A DNA stretch of 64,000 nt, from positions 62,001 through 126,000 of the forward strand of contig NZ_PJBJ01000024.1 of assembly GCF_002836475.1 (NCBI RefSeq). Reading direction: 5' to 3'. A program made the translations under genes and the position numbers. This document shows, piece by piece, positions 1-9,140 of the stretch. The notes below the pieces were generated by a model, which was given only the letters and a program-made list of their open reading frames with translations, searched no databases and was not told where the DNA came from. The first letter of the stretch is position 1. Each line of letters begins with the position of its first letter. The DNA is from Flavobacterium sp. ALD4. Lineage in GTDB: Bacteria > Bacteroidota > Bacteroidia > Flavobacteriales > Flavobacteriaceae.

Positions 1-495
1 CTTGGGCTTACGTGTAAAAAATGGGAGGCAGCTGCAGATCAATTTGAAAAATTAGGCATTCGCACAGTGAAAGTACGTACCGGTCTAGTATTAGGTGAAA
101 ATGATGGTTTTTTGAATAAATTAACTCCTATTTTTAAATGGAGACTCGGTTCGGCATTGGGTTCTGGAAAACAATACATGCCATGGATCCATGTGGAGGA
201 TTTGTGCGAAATATATCTTGAAGCGATTAAGAATCTAAATATGGAAGGGCCTTATAATGCAGCGATAAATGATAATACAGATAATGCTGGTTTCTCTAAA
301 ACATTGGCTAATGTATATGGTTACAAAATCTGGCTTCCTAATGTTCCCGGTTTTTTAATTAAAATGGTATTAGGCGAAATGTCGAAGATAGTATTGACGG
401 GAAGAAGAGTTTCATCTGATAAATTAGAGGAATTGGGATTTCATTTTAAACACAGTGATTTAAAAGAAACACTTCGTTATTGTTTATCCAAATAG
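1..495 (+). CDS. TIGR01777-type NAD-dependent epimerase, C-terminal part (left edge)
   Basis: The frame is open from base 1, so the gene starts outside the window; 164 residues are present of a family usually near 300. The segment reading VRTGLVLG, then PWIHVEDL, is the second half of an extended short-chain dehydrogenase fold. The last 45 residues (PGFLIKMVLGEMS, then LTGRRVSSDKLEELGF) match the DUF1731 C-terminal domain that defines TIGR01777/YfcH-like sugar-nucleotide epimerases. The Rossmann glycine motif would lie upstream and is not seen. The physiological substrate of this family is not established. The first ATG in frame lies at 67 but is internal. Confidence 0.85.
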   Translation, partial: LGLTCKKWEAAADQFEKLGIRTVKVRTGLVLGENDGFLNKLTPIFKWRLGSALGSGKQYMPWIHVEDLCEIYLEAIKNLNMEGPYNAAINDNTDNAGFSKTLANVYGYKIWLPNVPGFLIKMVLGEMSKIVLTGRRVSSDKLEELGFHFKHSDLKETLRYCLSK

Positions 496-628
496 TTGCC
501 GCATCAACAGGGTCTTCTCCATTTATTTAGGTCTACAGTTGTATAGAGTATAAACACACTAGCCTTAAGCTTCTTTATAGTAATGAAAATGTCGCTAATA
601 TATTGACTGCTTTAGTCAAATAAACGTA

Positions 629-1165
629 TTATAAAACAGCTTTGACCCTGACTTTTACGTTTTTGGATATTTTACTTCTGACGATATACGGGATTTCAAT
701 ATTATAATCATCAGACTTTAAAGTGAAATTTGAGATTAATTGTATTCCGTCAGCTACTTTTTTAATTTTGGCAGGGACGCGGATATTTTTTGATTTTCCG
801 TGCATGCTTAGTTTTCCTTTGATGTAATATCCTTTTGCAACAGGCGTAATGTTTTTTAAATCGAACTTTTCAATTAAACCTTTAAAGGTAGCTTTAGGGT
901 ATTTTTTACTTTCCATATAATTTTCATTGAAATGCTCCTCCATTAGACTTCTTTCAAAGGAAAACCGATCTATATAGACTACAAATGATATGATTCCTCT
1001 CTTCGTATTTAAAATAAGATTTACATCCTCATTTATGGCTTTTACTGGCTCAAAAAAAGGCACTGACGCTTCAAAAACAATGACGCCCTTTGTTGTGGTC
1101 ATTTTTTCTTGCGCGTCAATGGCAAATGCACTTAATAACAAAAATAAGAGTAGTTTTTTCTTCAT
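629..1165 (-). CDS. YceI-like domain periplasmic protein
   Basis: The 178-residue product begins with a clear signal peptide (residues 1 to about 18, cleaved near IDAQ). The rest fits the YceI-like lipid-binding barrel: an early segment describing conversion of a fragment into a beta-rich fold, FVVYIDRFSFERSLMEEHFNENYMES-type wording around residues 60-87 followed by KYPKATFKG, which is the hallmark YceI motif. YceI proteins bind isoprenoid or other amphiphilic lipids in the periplasm; ligand and role here are unknown. It stands alone, with 150 bp upstream to the thioesterase gene. Confidence 0.8.
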   Translation of the reverse strand: MKKKLLLFLLLSAFAIDAQEKMTTTKGVIVFEASVPFFEPVKAINEDVNLILNTKRGIISFVVYIDRFSFERSLMEEHFNENYMESKKYPKATFKGLIEKFDLKNITPVAKGYYIKGKLSMHGKSKNIRVPAKIKKVADGIQLISNFTLKSDDYNIEIPYIVRSKISKNVKVRVKAVL

Positions 1166-1328
1166 TTTAGAGGATAAATGATACTACGTTAAGTTACGAA
1201 TATTATTTGGAATAGGTAGTGTAAAACGACTACTAAAACAGCTAATAATACCTTAAAAAGCGGTTTTTAGGTTTTGTTATGTTTTCTACATGATTTTGAC
1301 TACTAAGAGGGAGTTTTAGAAAATAAAA

Positions 1329-1877
1329 CTAGCCTAATTCGACCATTACATTATACTTATCTAAGCTGGCCAATGTTTCTATAGAGGTGTAATCAAAAAT
1401 CTCCTCATGACGGTCTTTTTCTTTTTTCATGGAAATTTGTTTTAAGCAATTGATGAACCGGCGAACTTCTTCTAAATTGGAAAGAATAAGGCCTGGGACT
1501 TTTTCGTTTTTACCATCTTTGTCTTTTGAAACCATAGTAAAGTAGGAGGAGTTGCAGTGATTTATTGTTCCGGTGCGGATATTCTCAGATTCCACACGAA
1601 TGCCGATAATCATGGAACTCTTACCTACATAGTTGACACTGGCTTTCATGGTTACCAGTTCTCCTACTTCAATGGGTCTCAAGAAATCCACTGTATCTAC
1701 GGAGGCTGTTACGCAATAATTGCCGGAAAACTTGGATGCACAGGCGAAAGCAATCTGATCGAGTAGGGAAAGGATATAGCCACCGTGTATTTTTCCGCTA
1801 AAATTGGTGTGCGAAGGCAACATTAATTCTGAAATGGTAATATTAGACGAGGCAACTGTTTTGTATGTGGTATTCAT
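1329..1877 (-). CDS. Acyl-CoA thioesterase, hotdog fold
   Basis: The 182-residue protein has the hotdog thioesterase core in residues 15-125: N25, the HGG turn at 31-33 and D40 correspond to the conserved active-site region of the YciA/BACH-type acyl-CoA thioesterases, followed by SVDTVDFLRPIEVGELV, typical of the central helix-to-strand segment. It would hydrolyse acyl-CoA to free acid plus CoA in the cytoplasm. The C-terminal 50 residues are charged and lineage specific. The start lies 2 bases from the stop of nothing else; downstream the next gene (1880) begins immediately upstream on the same strand, so the two are probably co-transcribed with rmuC. Confidence 0.85.
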   Translation of the reverse strand: MNTTYKTVASSNITISELMLPSHTNFSGKIHGGYILSLLDQIAFACASKFSGNYCVTASVDTVDFLRPIEVGELVTMKASVNYVGKSSMIIGIRVESENIRTGTINHCNSSYFTMVSKDKDGKNEKVPGLILSNLEEVRRFINCLKQISMKKEKDRHEEIFDYTSIETLASLDKYNVMVELG

Positions 1878-1879
1878 AT

Positions 1880-2245
1880 TTAATTTGATTTAAAGGGAGT
1901 TTCTTCTTCTTTTACTGCTGTTACGAAATATTTAGTGTCGCCCCACCATGGGAATGTTTTGTAGCGTTCTATGTAAGATAATTTCACATACCGTCCTTCC
2001 ATATTTTTTAGATTAAAAATTACTTGTTTGTCTTTATCCAACACGGAAAAAGAGAAAATTTGCGAACCTGACATGCCTTGGCTTATTTCTCCTTCCCAGG
2101 TTTTGAAGGCGACACCCTTATGACTAAACTTGATTAGTTGGCCAGATCGAACACCTTCGCTATAAGTGGCGTAATACACAAACGTAAAATAGCTAATTAT
2201 AGACAGTATAAATACTGCCACAATAATTCCTAAAATTTTTTTCAT
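1880..2245 (-). CDS. Small membrane-anchored conserved hypothetical protein
   Basis: The 121-residue product has one N-terminal hydrophobic segment (residues 4-26) and no lipobox, then a hydrophilic domain with the conserved-looking stretch GVAFKTWEGEISQG and PWWGDTKYFVTAV. Similar short proteins occur next to rmuC or thioesterase genes in Flavobacteriaceae; I cannot give a function. It sits 6 bases downstream of rmuC and 2 bases upstream of the thioesterase gene, so the three form a tight operon. Confidence 0.6.
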   Translation of the reverse strand: MKKILGIIVAVFILSIISYFTFVYYATYSEGVRSGQLIKFSHKGVAFKTWEGEISQGMSGSQIFSFSVLDKDKQVIFNLKNMEGRYVKLSYIERYKTFPWWGDTKYFVTAVKEEETPFKSN

Positions 2246-2251
2246 AGGTTA

Positions 2252-3622
2252 TTAGTTTAATAGTTGGTTTTGATCTTTTTCAGCTCTTGATAAGATTTTT
2301 TCAGGTAGGGACTTTTTTGCTTTTGCTCCCATTTTTTTTAGTTTTTCCACACTGATAATGAGGTTTCCTTTTCCTTCTACGAGTTTACTCATAGCGCCGC
2401 TATATTCCGTTTTAGTTTCGTCGATTTTCTTTCCAATTTTTATTAAGTCAGTCACGAAGCCTTCAAATTTATCATATAATGCACCGGCTTGTCTGGCTAT
2501 TTCAAAGGCGTTTTCCTGTTGTTTTTGATTTGCCCACATGCTGTCAATCGTTCTTAGTGTAGCCAGCAGGGTAGCAGGGGTTACAATTACAATATTCTTT
2601 TCGAATGCCTTGTTGTACAAAGTGGTGTCTTCATTAAGTGCAATAGCAAATGCGGGTTCGATAGGGATAAAAAGTAACACGAAATCAGGACTTTCTATTT
2701 GGTATAAATCCTGATAGTTCTTATTTCCCAATTGTTCTACGTGGCGCTTAATCGAATTGACATGCTCTTTTAAATAACTGATTTTTAAATCGTCGTCATC
2801 TTCGTTGATGTATTTTTCATAAGCGGTCAAGGAAACTTTTGAATCGACAATCATCTTCTTACCGTCAGGGAGGTTGATCACAACATCAGGAAAAACACGA
2901 TTTCCTTCCTCAGTGGTAAAGCTTTGTTGCACTTCATATTCGCGTCCTTTTTCTAGGCCTGATTTTTCTAATACTCTTTCCAGCACTAACTCACCCCAAT
3001 TTCCCTGCATCTTGCTGTCCCCTTTTAATGCCTTGGTCAGGTTGATGGTTTCCTTGCTCATTTGGATATTCATTTCGCGTAAGCCTAGAATCTGCTGACG
3101 CAAAGCAGCATGGTAATCAATGCTTTCTTTGTGGGTATCTTCAACTTTTTTCTCGAATAAATGAATCTTGTCTTGTAAAGGAGACAGGATGTTTTTCATG
3201 TTTTCCTTATTCTGTTCCGTGAATTTATTCGATTTTTCTTCTAATATTTTATTGGCGAGATTCTCAAATTCCTTCGTGAATTTTTCCTGTAGTTTTTCTA
3301 CTTCATTTTTTTGCTCTTTGTTGCGTTCCCAAAGGTTTTCAAAATCAACTTCCTTTTTAGAAAGTTGGATGGCCAAACTGTCTTTTTCGTTACGGATGAT
3401 TTCTTTCTCAGTGGTACTGTTTTCTAATTGCTTTTCAAAAATGGTTTTGTCATTCAAGAGCTGCTCTTTCAGTTGATTGAATTGAGAAGAAAAGGCAATC
3501 AGTTTTTCTTCGAGGCTTATTTTTTCGGACTGAAAACGGGCGGAGAAAATGAGTTTTCCGATGAAGACACCAATAGCGAGGGCAATACTAAACAAGAATA
3601 AAAAGGGGAGCATGTTGGACAT
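2252..3622 (-). CDS. rmuC: DNA recombination protein RmuC
   Basis: The 456-residue protein has an N-terminal transmembrane segment (residues 5-22), a long coiled coil (about 30-185) and the RmuC core (about 195-400). Landmarks are GNWGELVLERVLEKSGL, FPDVVINLPDGKKMIVDSKVS with the acidic/DSK arrangement of a PD-(D/E)XK-like nuclease, and TPATLLATLRTID near residue 350. RmuC proteins limit recombination at inverted repeats and act at stalled forks; the biochemical activity is only partly known. It is first in a three-gene operon with the small membrane protein and thioesterase. Confidence 0.95.
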   Translation of the reverse strand: MSNMLPFLFLFSIALAIGVFIGKLIFSARFQSEKISLEEKLIAFSSQFNQLKEQLLNDKTIFEKQLENSTTEKEIIRNEKDSLAIQLSKKEVDFENLWERNKEQKNEVEKLQEKFTKEFENLANKILEEKSNKFTEQNKENMKNILSPLQDKIHLFEKKVEDTHKESIDYHAALRQQILGLREMNIQMSKETINLTKALKGDSKMQGNWGELVLERVLEKSGLEKGREYEVQQSFTTEEGNRVFPDVVINLPDGKKMIVDSKVSLTAYEKYINEDDDDLKISYLKEHVNSIKRHVEQLGNKNYQDLYQIESPDFVLLFIPIEPAFAIALNEDTTLYNKAFEKNIVIVTPATLLATLRTIDSMWANQKQQENAFEIARQAGALYDKFEGFVTDLIKIGKKIDETKTEYSGAMSKLVEGKGNLIISVEKLKKMGAKAKKSLPEKILSRAEKDQNQLLN

Positions 3623-3756
3623 AGAAAGACTGATTATTGTAAAAAGTAAAAGTATGGAATATTAGATGTTTCTATTTAATTATTAATTAAAAATTAATTT
3701 TTCGTTATCAATCAGAGTATGACAGGTGTTTTTTAAAGGTATTATAAACAAAAAAT

Positions 3757-3782
3757 CCTATTGGATTAAGTATACCAATAGG
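3757..3782 (-). terminator. Hairpin terminator for the small gene at 3885
   Basis: CCTATTGG at 3757-3764 pairs with CCAATAGG at 3775-3782; on the minus strand the stem is followed by a T run (3750-3755), as expected of an intrinsic terminator downstream of the 3885-4076 gene. Confidence 0.6.
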
Positions 3783-3884
3783 CTATCACGTGATACAGTT
3801 AATTTTATATTTTTTCGTTTTCTATCAGTGGGTTTTTTGGATAAGTTTCAGATGTGTTGTTTAAGCCTTCCAATGCATCAGCTT

Positions 3885-4076
3885 TCACCTCTTTTTTTCT
3901 GCTGAAAACCCTCTGCTCAAGCTTTCGTTTTCATTCCATGTACGTTCTTCATCAGGAATATGAGCAATTGATCCATTAGCATTGAGGGCTCTTTGTACGA
4001 TGACTTTATTTCCTTCGGCATCAATTTCCATTTCGTCACTAAGAAGAGAATCTTGCGCTTTGTCTTTATCGGTCAT
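3885..4076 (-). CDS. Small acidic hypothetical protein, possibly frameshifted
   Basis: This 63-residue acidic protein begins MTDKDKAQDSLLSDEMEID and shows no membrane segment or known domain. The open frame ends right after an A-run (codons AEKKR). If one base is added in that run the frame continues for about 27 more codons through VKADALEGLNNTSETYP and stops at 3805, just before the terminator. So the native protein may be about 90 residues and the annotated stop may reflect a homopolymer indel, either real or a sequencing error. Confidence 0.55.
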   Translation of the reverse strand: MTDKDKAQDSLLSDEMEIDAEGNKVIVQRALNANGSIAHIPDEERTWNENESLSRGFSAEKKR

Positions 4077-4318
4077 GTGTTTCTCGCTAAAACCTTCATT
4101 TGTATTTTGTTCCTTAAACTCTTTTTTTGAATTTTTATCTTTATTTTCATGATATAAAATTTTAGTGATTGTTAGTGTAGATCCTTACTATTAAATATTT
4201 TATATGAATACAGTAAATTATTTAACATAGCTTTTAGATCCTAAGAATATAGGTTGTGGATAATTTGATGCTAATAAAACTAGACTATCTTTGCGCTTTA
4301 TAAAATCAAACAAAGTCA

Positions 4319-4885
4319 ATGTCCCATCAGCATTTCATCCTTCATAAACCGTATGGTTATTTAAGTCAGTTTATTTATGAATTGAAACGAAAAAAGAAAC
4401 TGTTGGGGGAATTGTATGATTTTCCCATAGGCACAATGGCAATAGGGCGTCTGGACGAAGATTCGGAAGGATTATTGTTGCTGACGACGGATGGGATGAT
4501 GAGTGAAATCATTCGCTCTAAAAAAGTAGAAAAAGAATACTATGTGCAGGTGGATGGAATTATTCATCAGGAAGCCATTGACAAACTGAAGGCCGGTGTC
4601 GAAATAGGTTTCAACGGAACTAAGTACATTACTAAAAAATGCAAATCCGCTTTGATAACTGAAGTTCCCGCTTTTGGTGCTAGAGGAAAAAAAATACGGG
4701 ACGAACGACATGGACCCACTTCGTGGGCTTCAATAACGGTAAACGAAGGAAAGTTTCGTCAAATACGGAAAATGACCGCTGCAGTTGGATTCCCCACCCT
4801 TAGATTGGTTCGCGTGCGAATAGGAAATGTACATCTCGACAATTTGCAAGCTGGGGGAGTTATAGAAGTTGAAAGTTTTCAATAG
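4319..4885 (+). CDS. rluE: RluE/RsuA-type 23S rRNA pseudouridine synthase
   Basis: The 188-residue enzyme starts directly with the catalytic domain (HFILHKPYGYLSQF) and lacks an S4 domain, as in RluE/RluF-like small synthases. The catalytic motif GRLDEDS is at residues 43-49 with the predicted nucleophile D46, followed by GLLLLTTDG. Later VNEGKFRQIRKM is the conserved C-terminal block of the RsuA family. It isomerises a uridine in 23S rRNA. Overlap with the E. coli RluE target U2457 is inferred from length and domain makeup only. It is followed 95 bp later by trmL on the same strand. Confidence 0.85.
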   Translation: MSHQHFILHKPYGYLSQFIYELKRKKKLLGELYDFPIGTMAIGRLDEDSEGLLLLTTDGMMSEIIRSKKVEKEYYVQVDGIIHQEAIDKLKAGVEIGFNGTKYITKKCKSALITEVPAFGARGKKIRDERHGPTSWASITVNEGKFRQIRKMTAAVGFPTLRLVRVRIGNVHLDNLQAGGVIEVESFQ

Positions 4886-4980
4886 CAAATATCAATAGTC
4901 AATAACAATTACGAAAATCAAGAGATCTAATCATAGACATCAATCAAAAATCGTTAATCAACAATCTTAAATCTTTTTAA

Positions 4981-5433
4981 ATGTTAAACATCGTTTTAGT
5001 GGAACCCGAAATACCCAATAATACCGGGAATATTGGCCGACTGTGCGTAGGTACCGAAAGTCGCTTACATTTGGTTCATCCTTTCGGTTTTGTGATCAAT
5101 GATAAAAACTTGAAACGTTCTGGATTGGATTATTGGATTCATCTTGATGTTACTGAATATCAGAATGTAGGTGAATGGATTGCGCAAATTCCAGACGTAT
5201 CGCGTGTTTTCTTAATGAGTTCCCATGCCGAAAAATCATATTTGGAGATTGAGTTTCAAGACGGAGATTGGTTGGTTTTTGGAAAAGAAAGCAAAGGGTT
5301 AAGTGAAGAAGTTTTAGGTAAATTCGAGAATCATCTAAAAATTCCGATGTCAAATTTGATTCGGAGTTTTAATATTGCTAATTCTGTTGCTTTTGTTATC
5401 GGAGAGGCCAAAAGACAGATCCTACTCAAGTAG
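4981..5433 (+). CDS. trmL: tRNA (cytidine/uridine-34 2'-O)-methyltransferase TrmL
   Basis: The 150-residue length and the SPOUT knot motifs fit TrmL: an N-terminal EPEIPNNTGNIGR, a middle LVFGKESKGLSEEVL, and a C-terminal knot SFNIANSVAFVIGEAKR. TrmL methylates the ribose of the wobble nucleotide of tRNA-Leu isoacceptors using SAM. Together with the neighbouring pseudouridine synthase it makes a small RNA-modification pair. Confidence 0.93.
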   Translation: MLNIVLVEPEIPNNTGNIGRLCVGTESRLHLVHPFGFVINDKNLKRSGLDYWIHLDVTEYQNVGEWIAQIPDVSRVFLMSSHAEKSYLEIEFQDGDWLVFGKESKGLSEEVLGKFENHLKIPMSNLIRSFNIANSVAFVIGEAKRQILLK

Positions 5434-5546
5434 TACGCTAAAATCAGGAGCTTTAAAGGAATTGCATTGTTAAGAAGGAATTTTATATATTTGAGTACTG
5501 CATTTGTATTTTTAAGCAAACGGTACTCATTTTAAATTTTCTTTTT

Positions 5547-7154
5547 ATGATCGATAAAGTTTCTCTACGAAGTACAATTTTCAGACATTTAGATGGTTTA
5601 GTGACGGCACCCGTAGCCTATGCTCTTTATAAAAAAGGAGTTTTGTCTTTTATACTTGATAAAAAGGAAGCAACCCTTGATGAACTTACTTCTCATTTTA
5701 AAGCAAACGAAGGCTATCTGAATGTGGGCCTACGGGTCTTATGCTCCCAAGGATTTCTAGATTATCATATCAACAACGCTACTGACGAAATTAAATTTAC
5801 GGTCACGGATAAGAGTGAAACGGCTTTTTCCTTGTTTCATTTGTATGAAGACGTGGTGGACCTATTGCAGTTTTCGATGCAGTTTCATGCTCGGTTATTT
5901 GAAGAGGCTCCCTTTGAGCGTTTGCGGATTATTTTCGAAAAATATAAAAAAAACTATGAGATTGAATTTTCCAATGATTCAATAGAAAGAGAGATACAAG
6001 ATCAGGTTTTAATGCATATTGAGGGCGCTTTGGTTGGCCCCACTTTAGTCCGATTAGGGATGAGCGGTATGTTTCATAAATATTTTATGGAGATATCTTT
6101 CCGCCCGGAAGAATTTCATAAATCACCTGAAAATTTTAAAATAATATTAGATTTCTTTGCGCATTTAGGCTGGTTTACTCAAAAGAACGGAAATTATCAA
6201 TTCACGGAAATAGGGTTGTTTTTTGCCAAAAGAGCCACGGCTTATGGTGTAACGGTTTCCTATTTGCCGACTTTCAGTAAAATGGACGATTTGCTTTTTG
6301 GTAATGCTAGTATTTTAAGGACAGTCGCCGAAGGGAAAGACGAAGTTCACGTAGACCGAGAAATGAATGTTTGGGGAAGCGGTGGTGCACACGAGACCTA
6401 TTTCAAAGTGGTGGATGAAATCATCATTAAATTGTTTAATTTACCCATCGAAGACCAGCCAAAAGGAATTTTAGATATGGGGTGCGGAAATGGAGCCTTT
6501 TTGGAACATATCTTCACTGTAATCGAAAGGCAAACGTTAAGAGGTAAAATGCTTGATGATTATCCTCTATTTCTAGTGGGTGCTGATTACAACCAAGCAG
6601 CTCTCAAAGTGACTCGGGCTAATCTGATTAAAGCCGATATTTGGGCTAAAGTTATTTGGGGAGACATAGGTCGTCCCGACTTGTTAGCGGATGACTTAAC
6701 GGAAAATTATGGTATCGATTTAAAAGATCTATTGAATGTGCGCACTTTTCTGGATCACAACAGGATTTGGGAAGAGCCAATGCACATTACTAAGGACAGA
6801 ATAAGCCAGTCGACTGGGGCTTTTGCTCATCGAGGGAAGCGAGTAAGCACTAATTTAGTAGAGGACAATTTAGTGGAGCATTTTAATAAATGGTCGCCTT
6901 ACGTTAGGAATTTTGGTTTGCTTATGATAGAATTACACACCATTCCACCCAGTGTAACAGCCGCTAATATTGGAAAGACTGCCGCAACGGCATATGACGC
7001 GACCCATGGTTTTTCAGATCAATATATCGTGGAAATCCCTGTCTTGCATAAAGTGGCTGCCGAAGCGGGATTGTATCCGGACACTCAGTATTTTAAGCGA
7101 TTCCCGGATTCGAATACTGCTACGGTGAGTATTAATTTATTGAAAGGAAAGTAA
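5547..7154 (+). CDS. Large class I SAM-dependent methyltransferase, orphan
   Basis: This 535-residue protein has an N-terminal winged-helix-like region (residues 10-75, FRHLDGLVTAPVAYALYKKG) reminiscent of O-methyltransferase dimerisation domains, a middle region of about 200 residues with a second helix-turn segment, and a class I methyltransferase domain with motif I ILDMGCGNGAF near residue 308 and an acidic motif II (VGADYNQAAL). The architecture recalls methyltransferases of polyketide/natural product pathways, but no synthase genes lie nearby. Substrate unknown. It stands alone between trmL and the B12 transport genes, and may have its own promoter. Confidence 0.75.
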   Translation: MIDKVSLRSTIFRHLDGLVTAPVAYALYKKGVLSFILDKKEATLDELTSHFKANEGYLNVGLRVLCSQGFLDYHINNATDEIKFTVTDKSETAFSLFHLYEDVVDLLQFSMQFHARLFEEAPFERLRIIFEKYKKNYEIEFSNDSIEREIQDQVLMHIEGALVGPTLVRLGMSGMFHKYFMEISFRPEEFHKSPENFKIILDFFAHLGWFTQKNGNYQFTEIGLFFAKRATAYGVTVSYLPTFSKMDDLLFGNASILRTVAEGKDEVHVDREMNVWGSGGAHETYFKVVDEIIIKLFNLPIEDQPKGILDMGCGNGAFLEHIFTVIERQTLRGKMLDDYPLFLVGADYNQAALKVTRANLIKADIWAKVIWGDIGRPDLLADDLTENYGIDLKDLLNVRTFLDHNRIWEEPMHITKDRISQSTGAFAHRGKRVSTNLVEDNLVEHFNKWSPYVRNFGLLMIELHTIPPSVTAANIGKTAATAYDATHGFSDQYIVEIPVLHKVAAEAGLYPDTQYFKRFPDSNTATVSINLLKGK

Positions 7155-7294
7155 AGGAGTAATCAGTATTCCGTATTTTAGTATGGAGTCTCAGTTATTG
7201 AGATTGCAGTTTTTAAGACCAAGCTTTCAGCATTACTTTTCACACTCAGTTTTCAAAGTCAGTTGCTCCTCCTACGGAGGAGGTGGGAGGAGGA

Positions 7295-8080
7295 TTACAC
7301 AATCACAAACTTCCCTTTATTTGGATCAAAAACAATATGTTCGTCTTTGAATAGGGTATTGAAAGTTCCTTTGGAGATAAAATTGCAAGGTTCATCTTGA
7401 ACAACAGCTTCGGGAGTCATAATAATCATTTCATCACTCAATTGTATGGCCATATCGATATCATGGGTAGAAAACAGAATGCATTTATTCGTTTCTTTAG
7501 TGAGTTTTTTCAAGAGTTTGAAAAGCGCCACCTTATGCAATAAATCCAAATGGGTAGTGGGTTCATCTAAAATTATCAGCGGTGTGTCTTGTGCCAAAGC
7601 TCTAGCAACTAACACTTTCTGCAATTGACCGTCACTGATTTCGTAATGTTTTTTGGCTGCCAAATGGCTGATTTGAGTCAGTTCCATGGCTTCGTTAATC
7701 TTGGAGATATCCGTTTCCGTCAGTTTTCCAATCCAGTTGGTATAAGGCTGTCTTCCTAAAGCAATCAGCTCAAAAACAGTCAAATTACTGGGCGGTAATT
7801 TTTCGGTTAGCACCACACTTAGGTTTTGCGCTAAGGTTAAGGAGTCTATTTGATGAATGTTTTTGCCATTAAGTGAAATAGTTCCCGAAAGCGGTTTCTG
7901 AATTCCGATAATTGTTCGAAGTAAGGTTGATTTTCCGATTCCATTCGCTCCAATTAAAGCAATTAGTTTTCCAGCCTGCAAATTCAAGTTCAGGTTTTCC
8001 GCAATAATAGTAGTCGCCGCTTTGGAAGTGTATCCAATGCTTAGATTTGATGTTGTAAGTATGTTGTTATTACTAATCAT
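7295..8080 (-). CDS. btuD: Cobalamin/iron-siderophore type ABC transporter ATPase
   Basis: The 261-residue ATPase has Walker A GANGIGKST (residues 44-52), a signature region ISDGQLQK instead of the more usual LSGGQ, Walker B LIILDEPTTHLD and the switch histidine in STHD. It is of the FecE/BtuD class that energises FecCD-type permeases. It is the last gene of a three-gene set with permease (8108) and binding protein (9141). Assignment to B12 rather than iron rests on the divergent btuB with its cobalamin riboswitch. Confidence 0.88.
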   Translation of the reverse strand: MISNNNILTTSNLSIGYTSKAATTIIAENLNLNLQAGKLIALIGANGIGKSTLLRTIIGIQKPLSGTISLNGKNIHQIDSLTLAQNLSVVLTEKLPPSNLTVFELIALGRQPYTNWIGKLTETDISKINEAMELTQISHLAAKKHYEISDGQLQKVLVARALAQDTPLIILDEPTTHLDLLHKVALFKLLKKLTKETNKCILFSTHDIDMAIQLSDEMIIMTPEAVVQDEPCNFISKGTFNTLFKDEHIVFDPNKGKFVIV

Positions 8081-8107
8081 TTATAGGTGTAAAAGGTTTT
8101 TTTAAAA

Positions 8108-9139
8108 TCATCCAATCATTTTTCGTTTTCTAACCAATAACCAAATAACAATCGGTGCTCCAAAAACCGAAGTAACGGCATTAATCGGTAGTGTGATATC
8201 TCCGCCGGGAACTTGTGAAATGCTGTCGCAAACAAGCATGATGCTAGCTCCAAAAAGTAGCGTACTCCAAAATAAAATAGTATGATTACTGGTCTGAAAT
8301 ACCAATTTTGCAATATGTGGAACTGCGAGTCCTATAAAGGCAATTGGGCCGGCAAAAGCAGTTATACTACCTGCCAAAATACTGGTGGCAAAAATGATAA
8401 TAAGTCTAGTTGTTTTATAATTCAATCCTAAACTTCGGGCGTAATTTTCTCCCAGCAGCAGTGCATTTAACGGTTTGATGCTGAAGAGACTTAGAAACAG
8501 ACCCAGTAGCACGCAAAGGAATAAAATGCCAATAGATGTCCAAGATAAATTACCTAAATTACCTAAGGACCAAAAGGTGAATTTTTGTAACTGTTCAGCG
8601 GTACTAAAATAGGTGAGTGTTCCCACAAGAGCGCTAGTCAAACTGCCGAACATCAGCCCCACAATCAAGATAGCCATCGTGTCGCGCAAGCGATAAGAGA
8701 CGGCCAAAACGGCCATTAAAACTAAAAAACTTCCAAGACTTGAAGCCAATACGACTCCGTATGAGGACAGCATTATTGCAGCGAGGGATTGCGGTAAAAA
8801 TGCCGCTCCAAGAATCACGGTGGCAACGCCTAAACTGGCTCCTGAACTCAGTCCTAAAACGTAAGGGCCAGCCAATGGATTCCTAAATAAGGTTTGCATC
8901 AATAATCCACTAATCGATAATCCCATGCCCACCAATATCGCGGCAATGGCTTTGGGTAATCTATAGTTAACTATGATATAGTTCCAGGTTTCTTTGCTCG
9001 TAACTCCGCCAGTAAGACTTTTAAACACTTCTTTTAGGGGAATGGAAACAGAGCCTAAACTGAGGTTAACCAGAAATAGACAAAGCATTCCAATGGTTAG
9101 GATGGTGAAGAGAACGGTATTTCGATTTGTATGACTCAA
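8108..9139 (-). CDS. btuC: FecCD/BtuC-family ABC transporter permease
   Basis: The 343-residue integral membrane protein has about ten hydrophobic helices and the family markers RLPKAIAAILVGMGLSISGLLMQTLFRNPLA near residues 55-85 and GPIAFIGLAVPHIAKL near 270, the latter being the ATPase-coupling region. It would form the inner-membrane channel for cobalamin. The gene is separated from the binding protein gene by one base and from the ATPase gene by 27 bases, so it is in the same operon. Confidence 0.92.
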   Translation of the reverse strand: MSHTNRNTVLFTILTIGMLCLFLVNLSLGSVSIPLKEVFKSLTGGVTSKETWNYIIVNYRLPKAIAAILVGMGLSISGLLMQTLFRNPLAGPYVLGLSSGASLGVATVILGAAFLPQSLAAIMLSSYGVVLASSLGSFLVLMAVLAVSYRLRDTMAILIVGLMFGSLTSALVGTLTYFSTAEQLQKFTFWSLGNLGNLSWTSIGILFLCVLLGLFLSLFSIKPLNALLLGENYARSLGLNYKTTRLIIIFATSILAGSITAFAGPIAFIGLAVPHIAKLVFQTSNHTILFWSTLLFGASIMLVCDSISQVPGGDITLPINAVTSVFGAPIVIWLLVRKRKMIG

Positions 9140-9140
9140 T

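Noticed and set aside
7264..7284. CTCCTCCTACGGAGGAG palindrome near the btuD stop
   Set aside because: A short GC-rich dyad that may be a weak terminator or a common spacer motif; no T run on the minus strand, so not listed as a feature.
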